Notes: generated by a model from the sequence alone, not told the origin. DNA of 64,000 nucleotides from Bowmanella dokdonensis (GCF_017254865.1 NZ_JAFKCV010000001.1:248001-312000); one strand, 5' to 3'. Positions 50,281 through 60,146 are shown, numbered from the stretch's first letter. Program-made: numbers and translations.

Positions 50281-51507
50281 GTGCATAAGGCAGAATTCGT
50301 TCAGATCCGAAAATTTATCGTTAAGCTTGGCAAGATGCTGCACAAGTACGGTACCCCTGCGTTTCGCCAGGAAGCCCACCTGACAGAGGTGGCCACCTAT
50401 CTGGGTGTGCATGCCTCTTTTATTTCTACGCCCACCTCCATGACGTTCGTAGTGTGGAGTGACAAACACGAGGACGAATATACCCATGCAGCCCGTGTGC
50501 AACCGGGCGATCTGGATTTGGGCTCCCTGGCCCGTACCGATGAGCTGGTTACACAGTTGCTGGAGGGCAAGCTCACCCTGAGCGAAGCCGACAGGTTGCT
50601 GGATGAGATCGATGCTCTGCCCAACCCCTACGGCAGGCTGGCCACCGGCGGTGCCTTCTGCCTGTCCACCGGCGCCTTTGCCATGCTGCTGGGATCCAGT
50701 TGGAATGATGTGCTCTGGTCCGGCGCCATTGGCCTGGTGGTCTATCTGTGGGTGCTCTGGGCGACCAAATCCAAACGGGTCACCCACATGCTGGAGCCTG
50801 CCGTGGCTTTGGTGGCAGGCTTGCTGGCCTGCGCCATCAGTAGTTACCTGGACGCCAGCATTAATATCCGTCTGGTGGTACTGTCATCCATTATCGTGTT
50901 TATCCCGGGTCTGGCTCTGGCCCTGGGCCTGGCCGAACTGTCCTCCCGCCACCTCGTATCAGGGACGGCCAGGGTGATGGATGCCCTGATGCTGCTGTTC
51001 AAACTGTATTTCGGCGCCTTTCTGGGGGTCTCCCTGGGCTTTGGCCTGTTCGGCCAGAGCGAATTTGTCGCGCCCGATCCACTGCCGCGATGGACGGCCT
51101 GGTGCGCCATCCTGCTGTTGTGCTCCGCATTGGTGGTGATTTTTCGTATCCGGCTCAAGCATGCCCCCTGGGCCCTGCTATCCGGCTTTATTGCTTATGG
51201 CACCAGTATCCTCAGTGCCCCTTACCTGGAATTCGGCCTGGCGACCTTTGTGGGAGCCTTTGCCGTGGGGGTTTATTCCAATCTTTTTACCCGTCTGGCC
51301 AATGCTCCGGCCAGCATTGTGGTGATGCAGGGACTCATTGTACTGGTGCCGGGATCCAAGACCTATATCGGCCTAAACTCCTTTGTTTCGGGACAGGATT
51401 TTGTTCAGGCAGAGCATGTGGGACAGGAAACCTTTTTGATCTTTATGTCACTGGTGGCGGGTTTGATCTTTGCCAACGTGGTGATGCCGACCAAAAAGGC
51501 GTTGTAG
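50281..51507 (+). CDS. ThrE-family threonine/serine exporter
   Basis: The GTG at 50281 gives 408 residues; a TTG at 50203 would add 26 residues of uncertain value. The N-terminal cytosolic segment (KYGTPAFRQEAHLTEVATYLGVHASFISTPTSMTFVVW) and the amphipathic helix are typical of ThrE, followed by about ten membrane helices with both ThrE halves (ATGGAFCLSTGAFAMLLG; GLLACAISSYLDASINIRLVVLSSIIVFIPGLAL; APYLEFGLATFVGAFAVGVYSNLFTRL). ThrE-type carriers export threonine and serine using the proton gradient. Bidirectional terminator at 51516. Confidence 0.9.
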   Translation: MHKAEFVQIRKFIVKLGKMLHKYGTPAFRQEAHLTEVATYLGVHASFISTPTSMTFVVWSDKHEDEYTHAARVQPGDLDLGSLARTDELVTQLLEGKLTLSEADRLLDEIDALPNPYGRLATGGAFCLSTGAFAMLLGSSWNDVLWSGAIGLVVYLWVLWATKSKRVTHMLEPAVALVAGLLACAISSYLDASINIRLVVLSSIIVFIPGLALALGLAELSSRHLVSGTARVMDALMLLFKLYFGAFLGVSLGFGLFGQSEFVAPDPLPRWTAWCAILLLCSALVVIFRIRLKHAPWALLSGFIAYGTSILSAPYLEFGLATFVGAFAVGVYSNLFTRLANAPASIVVMQGLIVLVPGSKTYIGLNSFVSGQDFVQAEHVGQETFLIFMSLVAGLIFANVVMPTKKAL

Positions 51508-51515
51508 GGAGTAAA

Positions 51516-51540
51516 AAAGGCTGCCGACGGCAGCCTTTCT
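51516..51540. terminator. Bidirectional Rho-independent terminator
   Basis: AAAGGCTGCC (51516-51525) and GGCAGCCTTT (51529-51538) form a perfect 10-bp stem with a GAC loop. A T-run follows on the reverse strand, and a shorter one on the forward strand. It serves the convergent thrE-like and host-attachment-family genes. Confidence 0.88.
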
Positions 51541-51550
51541 GGTTTGTCGG

Positions 51551-52003
51551 TTAAACCTGTCGCTCGGCGTCTTTCATATATTTGAGCAGTTCGTCGTCAC
51601 TGGCATTCACCAGATCCTTATTGACCGTGGTGCGGATGAGCTTTTCAGTCTGCTTGTCGATTTTTTTGCGCAGCGCGCCCAGGAACTGCGGCTCGGCAAT
51701 GATATTAAAATGATAGGTCTTACTCTCTTTTCGCCGCTGGTCGAGTTTCTTCGCTACCCGCGCGGCAAACAGATTCAGGTTATGCTCTCTCTGATCCGTA
51801 CCCGTCATGGCGTCGACCCCTTCCACCTGCGCACTGGGAGCCGAAATCCTTCCGGGCCTGTCCGTCACCATCTCCTGGTCCAACGCCTTACCGTGAGAAT
51901 TCTCGATATTTTCCACTTCCAACATAGAGCTGGCGTGATCCTTTAACTCAAAAATTTTAGCTTTATTGCGATTGGCGACGACCAGATAGGAGTGTCCGAT
52001 CAT
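51551..52003 (-). CDS. Host-attachment-family protein
   Basis: The 150-residue protein matches the family named for attachment to host cells: SYLVVANRNKAKIFEL, MTGTDQREHNLNLFAARVAKKLDQRRKE, FNIIAEPQFLGALRKKIDKQTEKLI. The name comes from a plant-associated homologue; the actual role is not known, and the fold is cytosolic and related to the eRF1 type. No signal peptide. Transcribed alone. Confidence 0.88.
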   Translation of the reverse strand: MIGHSYLVVANRNKAKIFELKDHASSMLEVENIENSHGKALDQEMVTDRPGRISAPSAQVEGVDAMTGTDQREHNLNLFAARVAKKLDQRRKESKTYHFNIIAEPQFLGALRKKIDKQTEKLIRTTVNKDLVNASDDELLKYMKDAERQV

Positions 52004-52075
52004 GTTATCCTCCTTTTTCCATAGACTCCCTATCAGTCTAGTCGCCGTGGAGCAAGAATGCAGGGACGGTTTCCT

Positions 52076-52423
52076 TCAGGGTACTGCGGCGGTAAAAAGT
52101 ATCTCGACCAGCATATCGGGATTGACCAGCTCCGCAATCACGCAGGCCCTGACCGGCACCTGCCCATCCAACTGCCAGGCATCCCACTCCTGGTTCATCC
52201 CATCCACCAATTCCCGGCGTTTGACGAAGATTGTGGCGCTGATCAGGGCCCTTTTATCGACCCCCAGTTGATTGAGCGTGCCTTCGGCCAGCGCCAGTAA
52301 CTCTCGGGTTTGTCCGCCAATATCCTGGCTGAGGTCCTCGGGCACTTCAGCCCAGTAAGCGGTGTGATTGTGAATAGCGATATCGGACATACGCTTGCCC
52401 GGATTGATGCGGATGATATTCAT
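52076..52423 (-). CDS. RidA/YjgF-family deaminase
   Basis: The 115-residue protein belongs to the RidA family, trimeric enzymes that hydrolyse reactive enamine/imine intermediates. The conserved strand VPVRACVIAELVNPDMLVEI keeps the catalytic Arg, and the core ALAEGTLNQLGVDKRALISATIFVKRR is typical. The N-terminus differs from canonical RidA, suggesting one of the Rid subfamilies. It sits 57 bp after the PepSY gene in the same direction. Confidence 0.88.
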   Translation of the reverse strand: MNIIRINPGKRMSDIAIHNHTAYWAEVPEDLSQDIGGQTRELLALAEGTLNQLGVDKRALISATIFVKRRELVDGMNQEWDAWQLDGQVPVRACVIAELVNPDMLVEILFTAAVP

Positions 52424-52480
52424 GGGCCTTCCTGGTGAGATGGGTTCAGCCTGACCTGGCGGAAAGAGTCCCGGAGCCGG

Positions 52481-53641
52481 TTAGCTGAACAGGATGGCCG
52501 TATTGTACAGGCAAAGGACAACGAAGAGGACTGAAAGCCAGCCGCCCCAATGCATTCCCCGCCAGATATTGCCCATCTTGCCGGGGCGGGTGCGACGGCT
52601 GGCACGCAGACCGTAAAGATAAGTACCGATAACCGCCAGGGCTGACATCACCACCCCGAACGTAAAATACAACAGCTTGCTGGCAAATCCTCCCCAGGTG
52701 CCGAAATGCAGGGGGTCGGCCGCCTCGGAAATCCGTACATGCCATGACAGATCTTTGCCGTAACGGCTGGAGAGGAGCTGACCGTCGAGGGGGTCGAACA
52801 CCATATTGTTGGCCCTGTCCCTGACCAGCAGTTCCCGGGCCTGTCCTTCCATCACCACTGCATTGCGGTTGGCGGTAGGGAAAAAGATAGTGCTGAGTGT
52901 CAGCTCTGGCCGTTCGGCGGCCACCTGCGACAGCATCCGGGTAAGCTGTCCGGGGACCGGGTTAAAGACTTGCTGATGGGCAGGTCTGGCATTAGCAGGA
53001 TAACTGGCCCGACCGCCCCATTGTTCAATCAGATACCAGATACCGGTGAGGCAGATAATCAGGATCAACCAGAACGACCACAGACCGGCCAGCCGGTGAA
53101 GGTCGCCCCAGAATACCCTGGCGTTGGTGGTTCTGGGCCGGCGGAAAAAGCCACGCCACCAATGACGGTAAATTACCGTCCCCGACAGCAATGATCCGGT
53201 GAGCAGCAGGCCGACAAGGCAGACCAGGGTGATCCCTAATGGCAGGGGCAGCATCAGATGGCGGTGGCTCATGCGAAAAAATCTTTGCCAGTTATGCCAT
53301 CGTCCGGTGCCCTGAAACTCGCCGCTCACCGGGTGAAAAAATCCGCGGAAGCGTTCTCCGTGCTCATCCAGATACACCGCCTCGGCCGCAAACCAGGGAT
53401 CCGGCGGGGCACTGAGGGAGGTCAGGCGGGCACCGGAAAAGTGCCGGTCGGCCATTTCATAGACTCTGGGCCAGTCCATCGGGCCGCTGCTGCCCGTATC
53501 CACCCGCATGGCGCTATTGCTCAGCCAGTCCAGCTCATGGGACAACACCGCCAGTGTTCCGGTGACCAGTATAAAGCACAGCAATATGGCCAGCTTCAGG
53601 CCCACCCAGCTATGTACTTTGTACCAATTGGCTCTGTCCAT
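52481..53641 (-). CDS. PepSY-associated TM protein (iron-reductase-like)
   Basis: The 386-residue protein has an N-terminal helix (WVGLKLAILLCFILVTGTLAVLSHELDWL), PepSY-like extracytoplasmic segments (RGFFHPVSGEFQG; MVFDPLDGQLLS) and three further membrane helices (LPLGITLVCLVGLLLTGSLL; LAGLWSFWLILIICLTGIWYLI; LLYFTFGVVMSALAVIGTYLYG). Histidines in the helices (KVHSWVG, HRHL, LHRLAG) suggest haem. Such proteins are usually next to siderophore receptors and reduce ferric siderophores. It is 30 bp downstream of a receptor gene, so an operon is likely. Confidence 0.88.
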   Translation of the reverse strand: MDRANWYKVHSWVGLKLAILLCFILVTGTLAVLSHELDWLSNSAMRVDTGSSGPMDWPRVYEMADRHFSGARLTSLSAPPDPWFAAEAVYLDEHGERFRGFFHPVSGEFQGTGRWHNWQRFFRMSHRHLMLPLPLGITLVCLVGLLLTGSLLSGTVIYRHWWRGFFRRPRTTNARVFWGDLHRLAGLWSFWLILIICLTGIWYLIEQWGGRASYPANARPAHQQVFNPVPGQLTRMLSQVAAERPELTLSTIFFPTANRNAVVMEGQARELLVRDRANNMVFDPLDGQLLSSRYGKDLSWHVRISEAADPLHFGTWGGFASKLLYFTFGVVMSALAVIGTYLYGLRASRRTRPGKMGNIWRGMHWGGWLSVLFVVLCLYNTAILFS

Positions 53642-53671
53642 CTGCTATCACTTATCCGGCACGTTTATGCT

Positions 53672-55786
53672 TCAGAATGAGCGGCTAAGCTGCACCAGAA
53701 AGGTACGCGGCTCACCCGGGAAGTGGCCGTTGCGCTTGCTGAATCCGCTGGAGGCATATTCCTTGTCGAACAGATTCTTGATATTGACCTGCAGGTCGAA
53801 ATCGCCGATGTGTGAGCGCCAGCTTGCGTCCCAGACCGTATAGGGCTGGACTTTCTGACCATCGAAGCTGATGCGCTCGCTGACATAGTCCATGCCAAGG
53901 GAAAAAGCCGAATCCAGCTCAGGAAAATCGTAACGGCTCCAGAGTCCCAACGTGTGATCAGGGGCATTAACAAACTCATCGCCGACCGAATTGGTGATTG
54001 CTCCGGGTGCGCCTCCGGTGATCTTGGCCTGGTTGTAGGCATAGCTGAGGGTTGCAGTCCAGTTTTGGGCCAGGTCACCCACCAGATCAAGCTCGAAGCC
54101 TTCGCTGGTCACCTCGCCAATCTGCAGGATGCCGGGCTGTCCATCGCCCTCGCCGCTGTCATCGGGGTTTCCGACGGCCACATTTTGTTTACTGATTTGA
54201 TAGACGGTGGCGGTGGACAGCAATCGCCCGTCCAGCCAGCGATGCTTGATGCCCAGTTCATACTGACGGCTTTGCTCCGGCTCCAGCGCATCGCCGCTGT
54301 CCACATCCGAGTCCTCGCTAAGCTGGGCGCTCAGGCTCTGGGGCTCAAAGCCTTCACTGCGGCTGGCGAAAATGGAAGTATTCTCGGAAGGCTTGTAGAT
54401 CAGGCCAAGCCGGGGCGAGATATCGCTGTCAGAGAAGGCATATTCTGAGTTGAGATCTTTATCTTCGAAGTGGTCATAGCGGGCGCCCAGCACGGCTATC
54501 CACTTTTGGGTCAGGTTGATCTGATCCTGCACGTACAAGCCGGTTCTGTTGTAACTGGTGTCAGAATCAGGGCGTTGCTGCAAAATATAAGTAGAGGGAT
54601 CAGAGCCGTACTGGGGATCGAAGATATCGATATCCGGAATATTGGCCGCCGCGCCACGGCCTACCTTGTACTCGAAGTGGGAGTCCACCTCGAAGTAATC
54701 TCCCCCCACCAGCAGGGTATGTTCCAGCCCGCCCCAGTTGGTCTGGTAAACAAAGTCCGTGGTCAGACTGAGCTCCTGGTTCTCCCTGACCTGATCACGG
54801 AACTCACGAATCATGCTGCGTCCATCGCTCTGAAGGCCACGGTTTTCATGGTAATTCTGGCCCCGCTCATTATCCAGGTAACGAAGCACAGTGCGGTTGG
54901 TAAAGTTGGGAGAGAATTCATGCTGGAGGATGGCCTGCCAGACATCCGCCTCAACGCGCTGGAAGTCGGTTTTTTCATTGGGGTTGTAGCTGATGTCGGT
55001 GAGGAAGTTGCCATCGTCATCCACCGGCACGCCTCGCAATCTGTGGCCACCCAGGTCTTGATCGATAAAGTCGTACTGAAGGCTCAGTTGGGTGGCGTCA
55101 GAAGCCATCCAGCTCAGGCCGGCAGAAAGCAGCAGGTTGGTCTCGTCCGTGTTGTTGCGATAGGGCTGGGTATGCTGATAAAAGCCTCCCAACCGGTAGG
55201 CCAGACTCTGCTCTTCGTTCAGGCTGCCGGTACTGTCGCCATAGGCACCCTTCAGGTCGTAATTCCCGCCAAACAGGGCCAGTTCATGGGCCGATTCAAA
55301 CCTGGGCTTTTTGGTCACGTAGTTAAGCAAACCTCCGGGCTGGCCACCGCCGTATAGCATGCCGGAAGGGCCTTTGAGCACTTCAACCTGCTCAATATTG
55401 AATAACTGTGGGATGGAGAAGCCGCCATAGGGGTCACCCTGAACACCGTCGTAACGAACCTGATCCTGGCGGAATCCTCTGGCCGTGATGCCTGAGTAGC
55501 TGAACTGGGTGATGCCCGAAATAGACCGATACAGGTCGGTGGTCTGCCGAGCGGCCTGATCTTCGATCAGCTCACGACTCAGCACCTGAATCGACTGAGG
55601 GATATCCATGTAATCCGTAGGGGTCTTGGTCGCCATGGTGGACTCGCCGACGAAATAGAACTGCGCCGCCCGGCCCTGAACGGTCAGTCGTTCAATGTTT
55701 TCATCACTTTGCGGTTGTTGCGCCAGCACACCGCCAGGCAATGTGGCGGTTATTGCCAGGCTTAAAGTGGTGGTTCTGATGTTCAT
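53672..55786 (-). CDS. TonB-dependent ferric-siderophore receptor
   Basis: The 704-residue receptor has a signal peptide ending VLAQQPQ, a plug domain (TPTDYMDIPQSIQVLSRELIEDQAARQTTDLYRSISGITQFSYSGITARGFRQDQVRYDG, IEQVEVLKGPSGMLYGGGQPGGLLNYVTKKP) and a barrel ending FLVQLSRSF. This is the profile of the FhuE/FoxA-like hydroxamate group, though the exact siderophore cannot be told. A Fur-like box lies 56 bp upstream. The PepSY gene follows. No siderophore synthesis genes are in the window, so it likely takes up foreign siderophores. Confidence 0.9.
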   Translation of the reverse strand: MNIRTTTLSLAITATLPGGVLAQQPQSDENIERLTVQGRAAQFYFVGESTMATKTPTDYMDIPQSIQVLSRELIEDQAARQTTDLYRSISGITQFSYSGITARGFRQDQVRYDGVQGDPYGGFSIPQLFNIEQVEVLKGPSGMLYGGGQPGGLLNYVTKKPRFESAHELALFGGNYDLKGAYGDSTGSLNEEQSLAYRLGGFYQHTQPYRNNTDETNLLLSAGLSWMASDATQLSLQYDFIDQDLGGHRLRGVPVDDDGNFLTDISYNPNEKTDFQRVEADVWQAILQHEFSPNFTNRTVLRYLDNERGQNYHENRGLQSDGRSMIREFRDQVRENQELSLTTDFVYQTNWGGLEHTLLVGGDYFEVDSHFEYKVGRGAAANIPDIDIFDPQYGSDPSTYILQQRPDSDTSYNRTGLYVQDQINLTQKWIAVLGARYDHFEDKDLNSEYAFSDSDISPRLGLIYKPSENTSIFASRSEGFEPQSLSAQLSEDSDVDSGDALEPEQSRQYELGIKHRWLDGRLLSTATVYQISKQNVAVGNPDDSGEGDGQPGILQIGEVTSEGFELDLVGDLAQNWTATLSYAYNQAKITGGAPGAITNSVGDEFVNAPDHTLGLWSRYDFPELDSAFSLGMDYVSERISFDGQKVQPYTVWDASWRSHIGDFDLQVNIKNLFDKEYASSGFSKRNGHFPGEPRTFLVQLSRSF

Positions 55787-55841
55787 GGTTTCCCCTGTAT
55801 CTGTTGTGTGCAGCGGGATTATAGGGAGATGTAATATAATT

Positions 55842-55860
55842 GCAAATGCAAATCGTTATC
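55842..55860 (-). promoter_or_regulatory. Fur-like box of the siderophore receptor
   Basis: GCAAATGCAAATCGTTATC matches the 19-bp Fur consensus GATAATGATAATCATTATC at 14 of 19 positions, by my count. It lies 56-74 bp before the receptor start. Iron repression is the likely control. Confidence 0.72.
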
Positions 55861-56039
55861 AATAATAACCGTGATTGCAGTCTGCACACATCATCAGCCG
55901 GGCAGGAGCAATATCGTCCGGCCGCAGTGTCCGGCTTCGCGCCAGATGCGGGTATTTCAATATTTGGCATAAAACATCGTAAAGATGTCATTCTGCCAGT
56001 ATCCGATTGAGTTAGTCTGTGTACACTAACGGAGGCTCT

Positions 56040-57023
56040 ATGAAACACATCTCAAGCTGTTTACTCTTAATTCTGACCCTGTTGGTCAGTCATTCGGCTT
56101 TGGCTCAGGCGCAACCGGTTAAAGTTGCGATACTGATGTTCGATGACGTGCAGATTATCGACTTTGCCGGTCCCTTTGAGGTTTTCGGCCAGGCTGGGTT
56201 CGAGGTCTATACGGTGTCTGCCGATGGCAGACCCGTCACGACAGTGATGGGCCTGTCGGTCAATCCCAGCTACAGCTTTGATAATCTTCCAGGGGTTGAC
56301 GTGGTGTTGGTGCCGGGTGGTGAGGTGCATGATGTGATGCGACGTTCCGATGTGCAAGCCTGGCTGAAACAACGCAGACAGGACAGCCGGTATATCATGT
56401 CGGTTTGCACCGGTTCACATATCCTGGCCGAGGCAGGGCTGCTGGACAACCTGCAGGCCACTACGTTTCACCGCGCTCTGGACGGCTTGGCTGAAGACTA
56501 TCCTGATGTGGAAGTGTTAAGGGACAGGCGCTTCGTGGATAACGGTCAAATCATCACTACCGCGGGCTTGTCTTCAGGCATGGATGGCGCGTTGCATCTT
56601 GTGTCGACCATCAAGGGTGTGGAAGCGGCCAGGACCCTGGCCATGCATATAGAGTACGACTGGGATCCGAAACAGGGCTTTGTACGGGGAACCATGGCAG
56701 ACCGACACCTGCCGGATAATGATTACGAATGGCCGGAAGGGATCAAGTTTGAGCGTCAGGCATCCTTTGGCGACCAGCAAAGCTGGCAGAATCGCTATCT
56801 GGCGAAAACGACTCGTGGCGCTGCAGATCTGCAGGCGACTTATGTTAAGGCCATGGCTGCTCATAAGGACTGGGCTCCGCAAGCCGCCATTGCCGAACAT
56901 CTGAGCTGGGCCGCCACCATAGAAGGACAACCCTGGGTACATGAATTCTGGGTGGAGACGGGTGATAAACCTGATACTTATCTTCTGCACCAGCAAATCC
57001 GCCGGGTAACCGCACAGGAGTAA
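56040..57023 (+). CDS. Exported DJ-1/PfpI-domain protein
   Basis: The ATG at 56040 after ACGGAGG gives 327 residues with a signal peptide (MKHISSCLLLILTLLVSHSALAQ, cut near 23). The next 190 residues are a DJ-1/PfpI domain: KVAILMFDDVQIIDFAGPFEVFG, GVDVVLVPGGEVHDVM, YIMSVCTGSHILAEAGLLDN (nucleophile-elbow Cys), NGQIITTAGLSSGMDGALHLV. A further 110 residues without recognised domain follow. It is adjacent to a GlxA-type regulator whose N-terminal domain is homologous, with 3 bp between the genes. The reaction is unknown; DJ-1 members act as amidases, glyoxalases or isonitrile hydratases, usually in the cytosol. Confidence 0.85.
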   Translation: MKHISSCLLLILTLLVSHSALAQAQPVKVAILMFDDVQIIDFAGPFEVFGQAGFEVYTVSADGRPVTTVMGLSVNPSYSFDNLPGVDVVLVPGGEVHDVMRRSDVQAWLKQRRQDSRYIMSVCTGSHILAEAGLLDNLQATTFHRALDGLAEDYPDVEVLRDRRFVDNGQIITTAGLSSGMDGALHLVSTIKGVEAARTLAMHIEYDWDPKQGFVRGTMADRHLPDNDYEWPEGIKFERQASFGDQQSWQNRYLAKTTRGAADLQATYVKAMAAHKDWAPQAAIAEHLSWAATIEGQPWVHEFWVETGDKPDTYLLHQQIRRVTAQE

Positions 57024-57026
57024 GCC

Positions 57027-57977
57027 ATGCCGGGCCGTACTATCGGCTTTTTGTTGTTTGACCAGTTCAACCTGCTGGATGTGAGTGGTCCCCTGGAAGT
57101 CTTTAATACGGCCAACCAACTGGGTGGGGGGGATTATCGCCTGTTGCTGATTGGGCAGGAACCCGGCCCCTGCCGGGCCGAGTCCGGTATCGAACTGGTT
57201 GTCCAGGCCAGCCTCGCCGACTCCCCCTGTCTGGACACCCTGGTCATTCCCGGCGGCAGCGGTACCCGGGATGCGGCGATCCAGGCGCGGTTTGGTCCCT
57301 GGATTAGTGCCAGGGAACAGGATACGCGACGTGTTGCCAGCATCTGTACCGGCGCCTTTCTCCTGGCCAGCACCGGTCTGCTGGATGGACTGCAGGCGAC
57401 CACGCATTGGCATTATGAATCTCAGTTCCGACTCCGCTTCCCTAAGGTAAATCTGCTCGGCGATGCCCTTTATGTGGATAACGGCCAGATTATCACGTCG
57501 GCCGGTATCAGCTCGGGTATCGATATGGCGCTCAAGCTGGTGGAAGATGACTGTGGCGTGGAGATTGCGATTAAGGTTGCCCGTTATCTGGTGGTGCATT
57601 ACCGGCGCGTCGGCAATCAGGCGCAATTTTCTCAACCCCTGCAATTCCAGCAAAAGGCCAGGGGGCAGTTTGCCGATACCACGGCCTATATCATGCAGAA
57701 TCTTCACCGGCCACTGGCCGTTGCCGATCTCGCCGAACAGGCTGGCATGAGTCAACGTAACTTTTGCCGCCGCTTCAAGCAGCAATTGGGTCAGAGTCCG
57801 GGCCGCTATGTGGAAAATCTGCGTCTGGACTATGCCCGCCAGTTGCTGACCGATAACGACTGGCCGCTGGCGCGTATTGCGCAGGCCTGTGGCTATCAGA
57901 GTCAGGACGTATTTCGCCGCGCGTTCGAGCGCCGCTTCGCCCTGCTGCCGGGAGAGTACCGGGCCCGGTTTGAATAA
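57027..57977 (+). CDS. GlxA-type regulator: DJ-1/PfpI domain plus AraC helix-turn-helix
   Basis: The 316-residue protein has a DJ-1/PfpI-like sensor domain (TIGFLLFDQFNLLDVSGPLEVFNTAN, LDTLVIPGGSGTRD, VASICTGAFLLASTGLLDG, NGQIITSAGISSGIDMALKLV) and a C-terminal AraC domain (RPLAVADLAEQAGMSQRNFCRRFKQQLGQSPGRYVENLRLDYARQLL, IAQACGYQSQDVFRRAFERRF). GlxA/FtrA-type regulators sense small molecules with the DJ-1 domain. It follows the exported DJ-1 gene by 3 bp, so the pair forms a unit, and the regulator probably controls that operon. The effector is unknown. Confidence 0.92.
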   Translation: MPGRTIGFLLFDQFNLLDVSGPLEVFNTANQLGGGDYRLLLIGQEPGPCRAESGIELVVQASLADSPCLDTLVIPGGSGTRDAAIQARFGPWISAREQDTRRVASICTGAFLLASTGLLDGLQATTHWHYESQFRLRFPKVNLLGDALYVDNGQIITSAGISSGIDMALKLVEDDCGVEIAIKVARYLVVHYRRVGNQAQFSQPLQFQQKARGQFADTTAYIMQNLHRPLAVADLAEQAGMSQRNFCRRFKQQLGQSPGRYVENLRLDYARQLLTDNDWPLARIAQACGYQSQDVFRRAFERRFALLPGEYRARFE

Positions 57978-58142
57978 GGCCTGACCTCTCTCAAGACCAG
58001 AGAGCAGGCTGATTTTCATGCTCTAAACCCTTGTGTCCATTGCATACGTATTCAATTGACGTACTTTTTCTCAGCAACGACACTGCAGCCCGTTGTTAAC
58101 AACATGTAACCAAATGTTAACTTAATGATGGGGCGCTATTCG

Positions 58143-60128
58143 ATGAAAATAACCACTGTATTGGCAGCAATGGGACTGGCCTTGAGCTGGCAGGCTCAGG
58201 CTGCACCCACCACCTTTGTGCATCTGTTTGAATGGAACTGGCAGGATGTGGCAAAAGAATGTGAGGACTTCCTCGGTCCCAACGGCTACGCTGCGGTTCA
58301 GGTATCGCCCCCAAACGAACATATTCAGGGCAGCCAGTGGTGGACCCGTTATCAGCCGGTCAGTTATCAGTTGCAAAGCCGCGGCGGGAGCCGGGCGGAG
58401 TTTTCCGACATGGTGCAGCGCTGTGAGGCAGCCGGTGTGGCCATCTATGTGGATGCGGTGATCAACCACATGGCCGCCGGCAGCGGCACCGGGGTGGCAG
58501 GCAGTGCTTACGGTAACCGGCAATATCCTGTCTATGGACCCCAGGATTTTCATACGTCCTGCACCATTAATCCTGAGGATTACGGAAGTGATCGCTGGCG
58601 GGTGCAAAACTGCGAGTTGGTGGGGCTGCCGGACCTGAATACCGGATCTGAGTATGTACAGGATACCCTGGCGGCCTATCTCAATGATCTGGGCAGTCTC
58701 GGTGTGGCAGGCTTCAGACTGGACGCCTCAAAACATATGTCTACCAGTGATATCCAGGCGGTGCTGTCCAAGGTCAGCGGCTCGCCGCTGATTTTCCAGG
58801 AGGTCATAGACCGGGGCGGCGAGGCGGTCACCGCGCCGGAGTATACCCAGAACGGTCTGGTTACCGAGTTTAAGTACAGCACCAAACTGGGCGAAACTTT
58901 CCGCAGCGGCAAACTGGCCTGGCTGAGCAATTTCGGTGAAGCCTGGGGCTTTATGCCCAGCTCCTCGGCGGTGGTGTTTGTGGACAATCACGACAATCAG
59001 CGCGGTCATGGAGGGGGAGGTTCAGTGATCACCCATGAAGACGGCCGTCTCTATGATCTGGCCAATGTATTTATGCTGGCCTACCCCTACGGCTACCCCA
59101 AGGTCATGTCGAGTTATGACTATCATGGCGATACGGATGCCGGCGGTCCTTCGGTAGCGGTGCACAACAACGGCTCATTGGAATGCTTTGGCAGTGACTG
59201 GCAGTGTGAGCATCGTTGGTCCTATATCGCCGGTGCGGTGGATTTTCGCAATCACACCACGGGCAACTGGACCGTGACCCGCTGGTGGGACAATGGCAAT
59301 AATCAGATTGCCTTTGGCCGCGGCAGCCAAGGCCACATGGCCATCAACAAGGAAAGTTACAGTATGCAGGTGAGCCTGCAGACAGACATGGCTCCCGGCA
59401 CTTACTGCAATGTACTTAAGGGCCGCCTGTCGGCAGAGGGGCAGTCATGCAGCTCCGAGACCATACAGGTGCAGAGTGACGGCAGCGTCAGCCTGACTCT
59501 GGCCCCTTGGGACGCCATGGCCATTCACCACCAGGCCAGGCTGACGACAGGGGGGCAGGGCGACTGGCAACGTACAGTGATCTTTATCCAGGCGCAGACC
59601 CAGTCCGGCCAGGATATGTTTGTCCGAGGCGGTATCGACCATGCCTACGCCAATGCCAACCTGGGCCGCAACTGCCAGACCTCCAACTTCGACTGCGCCA
59701 TGCCTATCCGTCATAACAACCTGCGTAACGTCACCACAGCGCCGTGGAAAGCCAGCGACAACTACCTGGATTGGTATGGTGTTGAAGCGGGGCAAAGCAG
59801 CGCAGCCGAGGGCACGGCCATGGACTGGACCAGCAACAGCTGGCCGACTAGCTGGGGGACAGCGCGCACGGTGGCGGTGGATGGTTATGGCGAAGAGCCG
59901 CTGAATATCTGGGGCCCGCACTACTGGATGCTCGACGTGCAGATGGATTGCAGCAAGGCGGTCAACGGCTGGTTCGAGCTTAAGGCCTATGTGAAAAACG
60001 GCCAGGGCTGGGAGTCGGATATCAGTCAGGCCGGCACCCCCTATGCTTCCAATAACCATTTTGCCCAATGCGGACGCATCAATCAGTTTGACTTTAGCAG
60101 TGGAGCGGCGTCGATTCGGGACTTCTGA
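58143..60128 (+). CDS. Secreted chloride-dependent alpha-amylase (GH13, P. haloplanktis type)
   Basis: I choose the ATG at 58143; two upstream ATGs (58125, 58128) would add six residues before the signal peptide. The 661-residue product has a 20-residue signal peptide and an animal-type GH13 catalytic domain. Catalytic residues are Asp194 (FRLDASKH), Glu220 (FQEVID) and Asp284 (VDNHDNQ). Minus the 20-residue signal these are 174, 200 and 264, the numbering of the cold-active P. haloplanktis enzyme; Arg192 and Asn282 correspond to its chloride ligands 172 and 262. About 190 extra C-terminal residues match the extension of that enzyme, which is cleaved after secretion. It degrades starch and glycogen outside the cell. 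A terminator follows. Confidence 0.95.
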   Translation: MKITTVLAAMGLALSWQAQAAPTTFVHLFEWNWQDVAKECEDFLGPNGYAAVQVSPPNEHIQGSQWWTRYQPVSYQLQSRGGSRAEFSDMVQRCEAAGVAIYVDAVINHMAAGSGTGVAGSAYGNRQYPVYGPQDFHTSCTINPEDYGSDRWRVQNCELVGLPDLNTGSEYVQDTLAAYLNDLGSLGVAGFRLDASKHMSTSDIQAVLSKVSGSPLIFQEVIDRGGEAVTAPEYTQNGLVTEFKYSTKLGETFRSGKLAWLSNFGEAWGFMPSSSAVVFVDNHDNQRGHGGGGSVITHEDGRLYDLANVFMLAYPYGYPKVMSSYDYHGDTDAGGPSVAVHNNGSLECFGSDWQCEHRWSYIAGAVDFRNHTTGNWTVTRWWDNGNNQIAFGRGSQGHMAINKESYSMQVSLQTDMAPGTYCNVLKGRLSAEGQSCSSETIQVQSDGSVSLTLAPWDAMAIHHQARLTTGGQGDWQRTVIFIQAQTQSGQDMFVRGGIDHAYANANLGRNCQTSNFDCAMPIRHNNLRNVTTAPWKASDNYLDWYGVEAGQSSAAEGTAMDWTSNSWPTSWGTARTVAVDGYGEEPLNIWGPHYWMLDVQMDCSKAVNGWFELKAYVKNGQGWESDISQAGTPYASNNHFAQCGRINQFDFSSGAASIRDF

Positions 60129-60146
60129 GTCTGCTGGCCATATAGC

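Noticed and set aside
56574-58019. Long reverse-strand frame of about 480 codons opposite the DJ-1 and GlxA genes
   Set aside because: It spans two well-supported forward genes and their junction, and its translation resembles no protein family.
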